A stretch of 64,000 bases of DNA from a bacterium (GCA_028277985.1 JANQFG010000137.1:1-64000), one strand, 5' to 3'; shown: positions 51,440 through 60,215, counted from the stretch's first letter. Translations and numbers: made by a program. Notes: generated by a model from the sequence alone, not told the origin.

Positions 51440-52333
51440 TCAAAGATTGTCCGCCGCTCTCTTCGCGGCCGTGCGGATCGTCCTCCGGACCAGGACCTTG
51501 CTCACCTCCATCCGGTACTCCGCCTCGGAGCGCGCGTCAGTGATGGGGGCGATATGCTGCACGACTTTCCCGGCCGATTGTTCGATCACTTGATCTTCCA
51601 TCTTCTGCCCGATCATCGCCGATTCAGCCTCCCCGGCCCGGACGATACGGTCGGCTACCGACCCGAGTACGATCTTGATGTCATCGCACTTGCCTTCTCG
51701 GACAACGACACTGACCGCACACGTGACCTTGGAGACGTCGGACGAGTTCCGTGTCAATTCCATGAAGGCCGTCCCGCAACGGTCCATTGGAAGAGGCACC
51801 ACGATCTCTGCCAGCACCTCCTGGTCCAGGGCATTCTCCCCTGCCCCGGTAAAGAAGTCCTCCAGTTTGACGAGTCGTTCGCCATCGGGTCCGATGAGTT
51901 TCACCTCCGCGCCCATGGTCATCAACGGCGGCGGCGTGTTCGCACAAGGGGAGCTTCTGCAGATGTTGCCCCCGATGGTCGCCATGTTCCGAATCTGAGG
52001 GGTAGCGAATCCCTTTGTCGTCTCGTGCAGAGAAAAGAACTCCTCACGGATGACGTTCGACTCCTGTATCGATGCGATGGTGGTCATAGGTCCGATGCGG
52101 AGGACGGCCCCATCCTTTCGGATATAATCCAGGCCCTCGATCTTCTTCAGACTCACGAGTGCTTCCGGCGCTATCTTTCTCAGCTTCATCATGGACACAA
52201 GGTCCGTTCCGCCTGCAAGCAGCACCGCCTTCCCGTTCCAATTGCCCAGAACCGACAGGGCCTCATCCATGCTAGTGGGAGCGCAATACGTGAAAGGCTT
52301 CAGTCTTCGGGTAATCACTTCCGGGGCATTCAT
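51440..52333 (-). CDS. Molybdenum hydroxylase FAD-binding subunit, set I
   Basis: 297 aa. Signatures of the FAD subunit are present: AVLLAGGTDLVSMMKLRKIAPEALVSLKKIEGLDYI and ATPQIRNMATIGGNICRSSPCANTPPPLM. ATG 52333 overlaps the large-subunit gene stop by 4 bp; a longer in-frame start lies within that gene and is rejected. In this set the order is 2Fe-2S, Mo, FAD, unlike set II, so the two sets were probably acquired or assembled separately. Adjacent to UbiD 60 bp downstream. Confidence 0.9.
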   Translation of the reverse strand: MNAPEVITRRLKPFTYCAPTSMDEALSVLGNWNGKAVLLAGGTDLVSMMKLRKIAPEALVSLKKIEGLDYIRKDGAVLRIGPMTTIASIQESNVIREEFFSLHETTKGFATPQIRNMATIGGNICRSSPCANTPPPLMTMGAEVKLIGPDGERLVKLEDFFTGAGENALDQEVLAEIVVPLPMDRCGTAFMELTRNSSDVSKVTCAVSVVVREGKCDDIKIVLGSVADRIVRAGEAESAMIGQKMEDQVIEQSAGKVVQHIAPITDARSEAEYRMEVSKVLVRRTIRTAAKRAADNL

Positions 52334-54711
52334 CTCACACCCTCCCTGCGCAGGGCTTCCCATACGGTTTCCGCTGTCATAGGGGACTTCTTCATCCTGA
52401 TGCCGGTGGCGTTGTAGACCGCATTGGCTATGGCCACGGCGCCCCAGGCACCCATTTCTCCGATTCCGCGTCCCCCATAGGGGAGTCCCTCGTGGGCGGG
52501 GCTCTCGTGATCGACCTCCTCCACCAGGACGCAATCCATCTCCGGCATATCGAGGGCCCGAGGAATCCGGTAATCGTGGAAATCCTTGTTCAGATACGTG
52601 CACGTCTCCATGTCGAACTTGACCTCTTCCCAGAGGGCCATACCCAGCGACTGGGTGGCCCCTCCCAACGCCTGGCCTCTCACCACCTCCTTGTTGACCA
52701 TCCTGCCCGGGAACATCCCGCTTACCAACTTCAAGGGCGTGACCTCCCCGGTCTCCACGTCCACCTCCACTTCGGCCGCCATGATCATGGGCTGCTTTGC
52801 CTTGAACCCCGGCTTCACCTCCGGATAGAGGCTCATGGGCGCGCCGGCCGCCTTCCCTTCCACTGGAGGAACAAAGGGTCCACACACGTCCAGCATGGCC
52901 ATGGCCCCTTCCGGGTTCCCCTTGACGTGGCACTTTCCTCCGCTCACCACGATTTCCTCCGAGGCAACGCCCAGCATGGGAGCTGCCAGTTCCCGAATCT
53001 GACGCTTGGCGTCTTCCACGGCCTCGAGCAACAGGTGGCCGTCCGTGGCCAGCTGATGGCTCGATCGGGCCGCGTACAGGTCGAAGGCCCCGCTTCGTGT
53101 GTCTCCGGTTACGATGGAGACCTGCTCCAGGGGAATGCCGAGAGCCTCGGCTGCAAGCATGCAGAGGGTCGTGTTGATACCCTGCCCGAGTTCCTGAGAC
53201 CCTGCATAGACCGTGGCAGAGCCATCGAGATCGACCACCACACGCACGCTGGTGGCCCCGTCAACCGTGAACCCTGTATATCCCATGCAGTAGGCGAGAC
53301 CCACGGCTCGCCGCTTCGGGCCTTCGATCGATGCAGGCTTGCCCAGGCCTTTGTACTTCTTCTTCCAGTCGATCTTCTCCAGCACCTCCTTCATCATCTG
53401 CTCGCCCGGGTAGAGGTCCAATCGTGCCGTCGGATAGTAGCCCGCGTTCTGGGTGTACTCGGTCGGGGGCATCATGTCGCCCGTCTTCGGCATGTTCTTG
53501 AGCCTGAGCTCGACCGGATCCATGCCCAGCTTCTCTGCAAGCTGATCCACGACCGGCTCGATGGCAAAGGCAAGGAGCGGCATCTGGACCGACCGCATGC
53601 ACTCGGCGCGGAAGTGGTTCGTGTGAACATCGAACGCCTCGAAGCGTGCATTCGGGGTCTTGTACGAGAGAAGGCCCCCCTCGAGGTGAAAACCGTTCGA
53701 CCCTCCGTGGTAGTTCCCGTAAGCCCCCAGGTCGAAATAGCCTTTGAAGTCGAGAGCCGTGATGGTTCCGTCCCTCTTCGCACCGATCTTCGCGTGGAGT
53801 TTCCCGCGGGGACGCCGGCAGTAAGTCGTGGCTTCCTCTCGGGTCAGGGCCCACCTCGTTCGCTTGCCGCCCGCCATCTTCGACAGCAGGCAGGTAACGA
53901 ACTGGTACCTTCCCGTGTACTTCCCTCCAAAACCTCCGCCCACGTATTCAGAGAGGACGACCACCTTGCTGAGCGGGATATCAAAGTATTGAGCGAGCAT
54001 GAGGCGGAGCTCGGTCGGGGTCTGCGTCGCGTTCCAGACGGTGAGCTCTTTCTCTTTCCACCCAGCCATGATCACGTAGGTCTCCAGCGCCGCATGGACC
54101 TGGGGCGTGACGTCGACCCGGTCTTCCACGATAACCTCGGCCTCTTTGAAGCCTTGATCGACGTCGCCCCACTCCTGAATCCCCCTCGGGTATTCTGCCC
54201 AAAAGGGCAACCCCTTGGACGCGCCGTAGTCGTTGCCCTCCTCGAAAAGCTTGGGCGCATCCGGCTTCAGAGCCTCCTCCGGATCGAACACGGCCGGCAG
54301 GATCTCGTATTCCACTTCGATCCGCTCGAGTGCATCCTCGGCAATGGCCTCGCTTCTGGCGGCAACGGCAGCCACATAGTCACCCACGTAGCGAAGATGC
54401 TGATCCATGGCCGGAGAGAACCTGTGGGAGCCGAATTCGGCGAGCTTGTCCGGGACATTCTCATGGGTCAGGACCGCTTCCACACCTTCCAAGCTCTCTG
54501 CTCCACTCGTGTCGATCTTCTTGACCATAGCGTGCGGATGCGGACTGCCGAGGATCTTCACGTGGAGCTCCGCCTCCATGTCCTCCACATACTTGGCCCG
54601 TCCCGTGATCTTCTCTCTCGCCTCCAGGATGGGCACGGACTTCCCTACGACCTTGAGCTCTTCGTCAGCCGTAAGGACCTTTACGACGACTTCCGGTTGT
54701 GCCTTGGCCAT
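52330..54711 (-). CDS. Molybdenum hydroxylase large (molybdopterin-binding) subunit, set I
   Basis: 793 aa. The N-terminal VVGKSVPILEAREKITGRAKYVEDME, cofactor block EYVGGGFGGKYTGRYQFVTCLLSK, and the C-terminal YGGRGIGEMGAWGAVAIANAVYN with the catalytic Glu of GIGE are visible. It oxidises an N-heterocycle or aldehyde at the Mo centre. The first-shell substrate residues were not mapped, so the ring system is unknown. ATG 54711 follows GAGGGTGAC and overlaps nothing; the 2Fe-2S gene ends 2 bp before it. Confidence 0.92.
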   Translation of the reverse strand: MAKAQPEVVVKVLTADEELKVVGKSVPILEAREKITGRAKYVEDMEAELHVKILGSPHPHAMVKKIDTSGAESLEGVEAVLTHENVPDKLAEFGSHRFSPAMDQHLRYVGDYVAAVAARSEAIAEDALERIEVEYEILPAVFDPEEALKPDAPKLFEEGNDYGASKGLPFWAEYPRGIQEWGDVDQGFKEAEVIVEDRVDVTPQVHAALETYVIMAGWKEKELTVWNATQTPTELRLMLAQYFDIPLSKVVVLSEYVGGGFGGKYTGRYQFVTCLLSKMAGGKRTRWALTREEATTYCRRPRGKLHAKIGAKRDGTITALDFKGYFDLGAYGNYHGGSNGFHLEGGLLSYKTPNARFEAFDVHTNHFRAECMRSVQMPLLAFAIEPVVDQLAEKLGMDPVELRLKNMPKTGDMMPPTEYTQNAGYYPTARLDLYPGEQMMKEVLEKIDWKKKYKGLGKPASIEGPKRRAVGLAYCMGYTGFTVDGATSVRVVVDLDGSATVYAGSQELGQGINTTLCMLAAEALGIPLEQVSIVTGDTRSGAFDLYAARSSHQLATDGHLLLEAVEDAKRQIRELAAPMLGVASEEIVVSGGKCHVKGNPEGAMAMLDVCGPFVPPVEGKAAGAPMSLYPEVKPGFKAKQPMIMAAEVEVDVETGEVTPLKLVSGMFPGRMVNKEVVRGQALGGATQSLGMALWEEVKFDMETCTYLNKDFHDYRIPRALDMPEMDCVLVEEVDHESPAHEGLPYGGRGIGEMGAWGAVAIANAVYNATGIRMKKSPMTAETVWEALRREGVR

Positions 54712-54712
54712 G

Positions 54713-55207
54713 TCACCCTCCCCCCATCTTTTCACCGGCGGTCTGGATCGACTCCACGATCTGCTGGTACCCGGTGCAACGGCAGAGATTGCCCTGGATC
54801 CCTTCCCGGATCTCCTGTTCCGAGGGGCTGGGATTCTTCTGCAGCAGCGCCTTTGCCGACATCACCATCCCCGGCGAGCAGAAGCCGCACTGGATCCCGA
54901 AGTTCTCCACAAAGGCCTGCTGAACCGGATCCAGTTCTCCGGTACGCGGATCCTCCAGTCCTTCGATCGTCAGGATCGACTTGCCTTCGTGTTCAATCGC
55001 AAGGGTCATGCACGAAACGATCGGCTCGCCGTCGATCAGAACCGTGCACGCCCCGCACTCGCCCCGATTGCATCCGACTTTGGTACCGGTGAGGCCCAGC
55101 CTCTCCCTGAGGACCTCGACGAGGGTTTCATTGTTGCCCACATCGAAACGATGCTCCCTGCCGTTCACCGTGAGGTGGATCGCTCTCCTTGTGCCTTCGG
55201 CTTCCAT
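54713..55207 (-). CDS. Molybdenum hydroxylase 2Fe-2S subunit, set I
   Basis: 164 aa. The first cluster motif CNRGECGACTVLIDGEPIVSC and the second QCGFCSPGMVM with CRCTGY are intact, as in XdhA/CoxS small subunits. It passes electrons from the Mo centre to the FAD subunit. ATG 55207 is chosen; GGGAGGAG lies upstream at a slightly long distance. It follows the TrmO-FmdE-like gene with a 22-bp gap, so that gene belongs to the same transcript. Confidence 0.92.
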   Translation of the reverse strand: MEAEGTRRAIHLTVNGREHRFDVGNNETLVEVLRERLGLTGTKVGCNRGECGACTVLIDGEPIVSCMTLAIEHEGKSILTIEGLEDPRTGELDPVQQAFVENFGIQCGFCSPGMVMSAKALLQKNPSPSEQEIREGIQGNLCRCTGYQQIVESIQTAGEKMGGG

Positions 55208-55229
55208 AGACCCGAACTCCTCCCGTTTG

Positions 55230-56096
55230 CTATGACTGAACGACTTCAATCCATGCCTCTGCAGCCTCCGGACTCACCTGCAAGGTCGGAGGTGCACCTT
55301 CCTTCACTCCCATCACCAGATCGATCTCCTCCGCATCAAATCCGCACAGGAGAGAATCCTCGTCCCCTGCCTCAACCCTTATCCTCCCGGAGCCGAACGT
55401 CGCACCGCACATTCCGATCAATGCGTCGAGGGCGGTTCCGTGCCGGTTTACCTCGACCTTCAGATCCGGGTTTCTCGGATCGACCCGATACCTGGTTGCC
55501 AGGACGAATACCATCAGGACCGCCAGGGCCCCATCGTGATCCAGCCCTCCCGAGAAGTTCACCGCATCCCGAACTAGGAGGTCCAACGCCTTTGCCGGGT
55601 CTATCTCGTGGAAAGGGATCCTCCTCGTGCGCGTCGCGGCATGGATCGAATCCCAACCCGGAGAATACGGCTTCACATCGACGACGGGCGTTCCGTCGAT
55701 GAAGTCCAGACCCTCAACCATGAGCATCCCCTCTTCCCGGCCGAGGAGCTTCACGACGGTGTAGCCGATAGGATTGGGCCTCGCCGGAGACCGCACGGAG
55801 AAGATGCCTGTATCATCCTCTCCGCCCGCCGTTGACCTCGGGGATGCCCTCAGGTCATTCCTCTCGGCCAGGTGGAGATGTCCGAGGACGATGACGTGTG
55901 AGGAGTTCCTCAGGCCCTTCAGCCCGGGAACGAATCGATCCAGGATTTCAATCTTCGATACGCCTCGCTTTACAGGGATCCCATTCCTCTTCCCGAATCG
56001 AGAGCGTACGTATCCGATCGGAACAAGCCTTTCAGAGCCTGTTTCGACGTTCTCCTGGAGACGTAGACTGCTCTCGGCCGCTGCTTGAACATTCAT
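55230..56096 (-). CDS. Fusion of a TrmO/TsaA-like domain with an FmdE-like C-terminal domain
   Basis: 288 aa. Residues ~22-160 look like a TsaA/TrmO (SAM-binding beta-barrel) domain: LVPIGYVRSRFGKRNGIPVKRGVSKIEI, TGIFSVRSPARPNPIGYTVVKLL, VEGLDFIDGTPVVDVKPYSP. The C-terminal part (LVRDAVNFSGGLDHDGALAVLMVFVLATRYR ... IGMCGATFGSGRIRV) resembles an FmdE-type domain, although the usual cysteines are mostly lost. TrmO methylates tRNA t6A; related stand-alone proteins act in metabolism with SAM. The operon position between tetR and a molybdenum hydroxylase argues against a purely tRNA role. Confidence 0.7.
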   Translation of the reverse strand: MNVQAAAESSLRLQENVETGSERLVPIGYVRSRFGKRNGIPVKRGVSKIEILDRFVPGLKGLRNSSHVIVLGHLHLAERNDLRASPRSTAGGEDDTGIFSVRSPARPNPIGYTVVKLLGREEGMLMVEGLDFIDGTPVVDVKPYSPGWDSIHAATRTRRIPFHEIDPAKALDLLVRDAVNFSGGLDHDGALAVLMVFVLATRYRVDPRNPDLKVEVNRHGTALDALIGMCGATFGSGRIRVEAGDEDSLLCGFDAEEIDLVMGVKEGAPPTLQVSPEAAEAWIEVVQS

Positions 56097-56114
56097 ATCG
56101 GCATCCTCATTCCG

Positions 56115-56747
56115 CTAGAGACTCGTCTTGCCGTTCTTGAGCAACTCGAGCACTCTCTCTTTGACGTACTCTCTGAATTCCTCGGACTGACGATCATCCT
56201 CTTGATAGATTTCGCAAACGTTGAGCCCTTCCTCGATGACCACGAGGAAATCGACGATCCTCTCGGGATCCGACTCCCGAATGGTGCCCTCCTCCATGCA
56301 CACCCGGATGATATGCATCAACTCGGTTCGAAGGCGTGCGTACATTTCCTGGAAACGCCCGCGTATGGCCTCGTTGCGGTGGGTCAGGTAATAGCAGGCA
56401 TAGAACGCCTCGTCGTCGGATGGTTTCGTTGTGGCCAATCCAAAGAGCCTCTTGAAGGGGAGCCCGAAGAGGCCGTCCAGAACCACGCCCAGCCTCTGCT
56501 CCGGATCTTCGACCTCCTTGAACTTCTGGATGAAGAGCTGCTCGTATCGTTCGATGATCAGCCCGATCAGCTCGACGAACAGTTCTTCCTTCTTGTTGAA
56601 GTAGTGGACCACCAGGCTCTTGTGCACACCCAGGTGCTTGGCAATCTTGCCGATGGAAGCGCCCTCTATGCCCTCCTCGATCAAGACTTCATAGAAGTGC
56701 TCGAGTATCTGTTGCTTTCGCACTTCCGCGTTCATTCTCTTCGCCAT
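56115..56747 (-). CDS. TetR family transcriptional regulator
   Basis: 210 aa. The helix-turn-helix occupies residues ~8-55 (GIEGASIGKIAKHLGVHKSLVVHYFNKKEELF) and a helical ligand domain follows. It is the first gene of the 19-kb leftward run and lies 20-100 bp from two matching 23-bp operator-like sites, so it probably represses its own operon and perhaps the divergent TPP-enzyme gene. The ligand is likely the pathway substrate or a CoA or nitrogen-heterocycle intermediate, by inference only. Confidence 0.88.
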   Translation of the reverse strand: MAKRMNAEVRKQQILEHFYEVLIEEGIEGASIGKIAKHLGVHKSLVVHYFNKKEELFVELIGLIIERYEQLFIQKFKEVEDPEQRLGVVLDGLFGLPFKRLFGLATTKPSDDEAFYACYYLTHRNEAIRGRFQEMYARLRTELMHIIRVCMEEGTIRESDPERIVDFLVVIEEGLNVCEIYQEDDRQSEEFREYVKERVLELLKNGKTSL

Positions 56748-56767
56748 GTGCCCTCCGGGCCATTCAA

Positions 56768-56850
56768 TTTACCGTACGACCGTATAATTAGCTCTTACAC
56801 CATTTCTTTTCCCGGTGTCAAGGGAAATTTACCGTACGGTCGTATAATTA
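56768..56850. promoter_or_regulatory. Two near-identical 23-bp TetR-type operator/promoter units
   Basis: Nearly the same 23-bp sequence occurs at 56768-56790 and 56828-56850 (two mismatches), exactly 60 bp apart and so in helical phase. Each contains a palindromic core (ACCGTACGGT in the second, TACG(A/G)(C/T)CGTA in both) followed by TATAATTA, which looks like a -10 element for rightward transcription. Repression by the neighbouring TetR protein is the natural inference. Confidence 0.6.
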
Positions 56851-56971
56851 AGAGACTTTTTTCGGTTGCCCTTCATCCACTGTCAGAATACAATCGTATA
56901 CTGCCCGGAATGTCAGCGAGTACAATGTAAATAAGGTATTAAAATAATTACAAAAATGGAGATCCGAACCG

Positions 56972-58579
56972 ATGACGTCAGGAGCGGATGGAATCGTCGC
57001 ACCACTCAAGGAAGCAGGCGTGGACACTGTTTTCGGCATTCCCAGTATCCACAATATCCGCCTCTACGAGGCCCTCCGGGGGGAACCGTCCATTCATCAC
57101 ATCCTGTGCCGTCAAGAAGCAACGGCCGGCAACATGGCCGACGGATACGCGCGCGCCGGCAACAGACTCGCCGTGATCGCAGCCTCTACCGGCCCGGGAA
57201 CCGGGTACACAGTGCCCGCGATGCAGGAGGCATGGGGAAGCTCTTCCCCGGTGCTTCTGATCACCACCAATATCCACGCACCTCGAATCGGCAAGGGGTT
57301 GGGCGTCCTGCATGAGATGGTGGATCAGGACAGGCTCTTCGAGACCATCACCAAGGCCAGGTTCAAGGTACGGCCGGGGGATAACCTTCATGACATGACG
57401 AGAGAGGCCATTCGTACTGCGCTCGCCGACAGGCCGGGTCCTGTATACCTCGAAGTGCCGACCGATCTTCTCATGGAAGAATCTGAGGATGGAAGCACTC
57501 TTTCATCGCAAGTCATAGAGCCCTCCGTACCGGACCCGGGTCCGGCCCTTACCTTGCTGCGGGAGGCGAAGCAGCCTCTGTTGCTTGCAGGGACAGGAGC
57601 GGTGCGGGCGGATCTCGGGGATGACATCCGTGCCCTGGCAGAGGTGCTCGCGGCTCCCGTGGTCACCACGACGAACGGAAAGGGCATTCTGCCGAACGAC
57701 CATCCTCTCTGCTTTGGCCATGCCGCACGCGGGGGAGCCGTGAGGGAGATGGTGCAGGCCTCGGATTTGTGCCTCGCGATCGGAACAAGGCTCAGGGAAT
57801 CGGATATCAAACAGCATGGGCTTGTTCTGCCCCGACTCATTCACGTTGACTGGGACGAAACCTGGGTCGGCAAGAACTACGAGACGGAGTTGGCCCTCAC
57901 GGGTCACGTGCCGAACATTGTCAAAGGATTGTTGCAGGGACTCGCAGGAGATGGCACGGATGTGGATCGTTCCAACAGAGTCCGCGATATGCGAGCCGGA
58001 CTGGAGGATGAGCTTCGCGAGATACGGAAGGCACGCGTCGAGCTCGCCTATCTCGACACCATCCGCGATTGCCTTGCGGCGGACAGCATCCTCTGCGTGG
58101 ACAACACACAACTCGGGTACTGGGCCGAGTACTTCTACCCTTCCCTTTGCTCAGGCGGTCTCATGGGCACCAAGGGGAGCACGACCATCGGGTTTTCCTT
58201 TGCCGCGGCCATCGGTGCCAAGGTTGCGTGCCCGGACAGGCAGGTCGTATCCCTCATCGGCGACGGCGGCTTCCTGTATAATTCGCACGAGCTCGCAACC
58301 TGTCTGCACCACGGGATCGGCTTCCCTGTCATCGTGTCGAACGACAATGCCTACGGTATCATCGCCTTCCTGCAAAGGAACTTCTACAAGAACGAACATG
58401 AGTCGAGACTCTCCAACCCGGATTTCGTGGCCCTTGCACGCTCCTACGGTGCACAGTCCGTCCGGGTGGACTCTCCGGCCGGGCTTGGAGACGCCTTGAG
58501 CAAAGCTCTGTCTTCAGGGGAGATGTGGATGATCGAGCTTTCGGCCACGTTCCCGGAGCCGCCTTTCTGGCTCTATTGA
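56972..58579 (+). CDS. Thiamine-diphosphate enzyme (acetolactate-synthase/benzoylformate-decarboxylase-like)
   Basis: 535 aa. N-terminal HILCRQEATAGNMADGYARAGN has the catalytic Glu of the PYR domain; the C-terminal PP domain carries the ThDP/Mg motif GDGGFLYNSHELATCLHHGIGFPVIVSNDNAYG. Acetolactate-synthase-like proteins of this size act as decarboxylases, carboligases or synthases on 2-oxo acids. The FAD-binding loop of true AHAS is not obvious. It is divergent from the tetR gene and shares its operators, so it may handle a 2-oxo acid from the hydroxylase pathway. Start ATG 56972; substrate unknown. Confidence 0.87.
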   Translation: MTSGADGIVAPLKEAGVDTVFGIPSIHNIRLYEALRGEPSIHHILCRQEATAGNMADGYARAGNRLAVIAASTGPGTGYTVPAMQEAWGSSSPVLLITTNIHAPRIGKGLGVLHEMVDQDRLFETITKARFKVRPGDNLHDMTREAIRTALADRPGPVYLEVPTDLLMEESEDGSTLSSQVIEPSVPDPGPALTLLREAKQPLLLAGTGAVRADLGDDIRALAEVLAAPVVTTTNGKGILPNDHPLCFGHAARGGAVREMVQASDLCLAIGTRLRESDIKQHGLVLPRLIHVDWDETWVGKNYETELALTGHVPNIVKGLLQGLAGDGTDVDRSNRVRDMRAGLEDELREIRKARVELAYLDTIRDCLAADSILCVDNTQLGYWAEYFYPSLCSGGLMGTKGSTTIGFSFAAAIGAKVACPDRQVVSLIGDGGFLYNSHELATCLHHGIGFPVIVSNDNAYGIIAFLQRNFYKNEHESRLSNPDFVALARSYGAQSVRVDSPAGLGDALSKALSSGEMWMIELSATFPEPPFWLY

Positions 58580-58590
58580 ATCCCGGCGTT

Positions 58591-58612
58591 CCCTCTCCCT
58601 CGAGGGAGAGGG
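58591..58612. repeat. 22-bp perfect palindrome at the convergent junction
   Basis: A perfect palindrome centred on CTCGAG (58600-58605) is followed by GGTTAGGGTGAGGG. It lies between the convergent TPP-enzyme and hisHF genes, where it could act as a two-way terminator or belong to a common intergenic repeat family of GC-rich bacteria. No T-tract is present. Confidence 0.7.
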
Positions 58613-58643
58613 TTAGGGTGAGGGTGTCACAGAGGCTCAACTC

Positions 58644-60215
58644 TCAGCCCCTGATCTCCACCTTGCCCTTGAGAAAACCCTTGACCTCGCCGATGGGAAC
58701 CTCTTCCCTGTGGAAGATTCCGGCGGCCAGTGCGGATTCCGCCTCGGTCTCGGTGAAGACGTCATAGAAGTGCTCGGCGCATCCGGCACCGCTCGACGCA
58801 ATGACCGGGATCGTGACGGCCTTCTTCACCCCATTGATCAGTTCGATATCGAATCCCTGGTTGGTGCCGTCCCGGTCGATACAGTTGAGCAGAATCTCGC
58901 CGGCGCCAAGCTCCTCGCAAACCCTCGCGAGGGTCATGGCATCGACCTGCCTGCCCTCCCGGCCTCCCTTGATGGTGCACTGATACCAGCAGAATCTCTC
59001 TCCCCCGGGGCCCGGAATCGCGGTCTCGATCACCTCGTGTTCCACTTCGTCCGGTGAGGTCACGTAGACCCTTCTGGGATCGATCGAGATGACGACCGCC
59101 TGGTTCCCGTAGACGCGGGAGATCTCCTCGATGGCGCTTCGGCCGGTCTTGCTCCCAGTCTTCAGGTACTCCTCGACAATCAATACCGCATCGCTGCCGA
59201 TCGAGACCTTGTCCGCACCGGACCGGAAGTACTCGGCCGCGACCTCGAGGGCGGTGTACTCGCGGCCGTCCTTGTCGGTGTAATCCCGGATCCCTCCTCC
59301 GATGGTGAGCGGAACGAACACGTTCTCCGAGGTCTGCTTGAGGACTTCGATCATGGGCATATCTTCCAGGGGGAAATCCCTGAACCCGGTGATGTTCAGA
59401 AATGTGATCTCGTCGGCGCCTTCCTTGTAATAGCGTCTGGCAAGATCCACGGGCTTGCCTAGATTTCTGACGATTCCCTCTTCTCTGACGTCGTACTGAT
59501 CCCCCTTGGTGACGACCAGGTCTCCCTGGTCGTTCGAGCGGACGTCCAGGCAGGCGATGATCCTCTTGGCCAGCTGAGTCTCATCCCTCACGTGGATCGG
59601 CCTCGCTTCATCCTCCCTGACCTCGAGGAAATTCCTGAGGATGCGCAGTCCCGCCTCCCCGCTCTTCTCCGGGTGGAACTGGCTTGCGATGACGTTGCCG
59701 CGCTGGATGCTGCTCACGAACGGATATCCATAGTCCGTTGTCGTCAGGACATATTCGTCTTCCTTCGGAGCCGCGTGATAGGAATGGACAAAGTAGTATT
59801 TCTCGTCTCCCCGCAGGCCGTCGAAGATCCGCGACGCCTTTCGGTTCGCGACTCCGTTCCAACCAATGTGCGGAACAGAAAGGTCTGTGACGAATCTCTT
59901 CACGGTCCCCGGAACGAACCCCAGTCCCTCCACGCCCGGCGCCTCTTCGCTTCCCTCGAAAAGGGCCTGCAGCCCGATACAGATTCCAAGGAAGGGCCGG
60001 TTCGAACGGAGATAGTCCTTGAGAGGCCCGACCAGCTTCTTCTCATTCAACACACGCATCACACTGCCGAAATTGCCCACTCCCGGGAACACCAGCCTCT
60101 CGGCCGACGCGATCTGCTCGGCATTCGTGACGATCTTGACCTTCTCTCCCAGGCTCTCCAGGGCGTTGATGACGCTCCGGACGTTGCCTGCCCCATAGTC
60201 CAGAAAAGTGATCAT
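58644..60215 (-). CDS. hisHF: Imidazole glycerol phosphate synthase, fused HisH-HisF (eukaryote-type)
   Basis: 523 aa. Residues ~1-205 are a class I glutaminase like HisH, with LGICIGLQALFEG (Cys79) and QFHPEKSG. Residues ~215-523 are HisF: IIACLDVRSNDQGDLVVTKGDQYDVRE (catalytic Asp), VPLTIGGGIRD, VVISIDPRRVYV (second catalytic Asp), and CWYQCTIKGGREGRQ. The insertion pattern of HisF is as in yeast HIS7, rather than that of bacterial HisF. The fusion converts PRFAR and glutamine to IGP and AICAR. No other his gene is near. Good SD GGAGAAAGG before ATG 60215. Confidence 0.92.
   Translation of the reverse strand: MITFLDYGAGNVRSVINALESLGEKVKIVTNAEQIASAERLVFPGVGNFGSVMRVLNEKKLVGPLKDYLRSNRPFLGICIGLQALFEGSEEAPGVEGLGFVPGTVKRFVTDLSVPHIGWNGVANRKASRIFDGLRGDEKYYFVHSYHAAPKEDEYVLTTTDYGYPFVSSIQRGNVIASQFHPEKSGEAGLRILRNFLEVREDEARPIHVRDETQLAKRIIACLDVRSNDQGDLVVTKGDQYDVREEGIVRNLGKPVDLARRYYKEGADEITFLNITGFRDFPLEDMPMIEVLKQTSENVFVPLTIGGGIRDYTDKDGREYTALEVAAEYFRSGADKVSIGSDAVLIVEEYLKTGSKTGRSAIEEISRVYGNQAVVISIDPRRVYVTSPDEVEHEVIETAIPGPGGERFCWYQCTIKGGREGRQVDAMTLARVCEELGAGEILLNCIDRDGTNQGFDIELINGVKKAVTIPVIASSGAGCAEHFYDVFTETEAESALAAGIFHREEVPIGEVKGFLKGKVEIRG

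Noticed and set aside
52492..55092. 866-codon open frame on the plus strand
   Set aside because: It is the antisense of the molybdenum hydroxylase genes, whose translations carry all family motifs; the plus-strand product is rich in His/Arg/Leu without domains, a typical GC-rich shadow.
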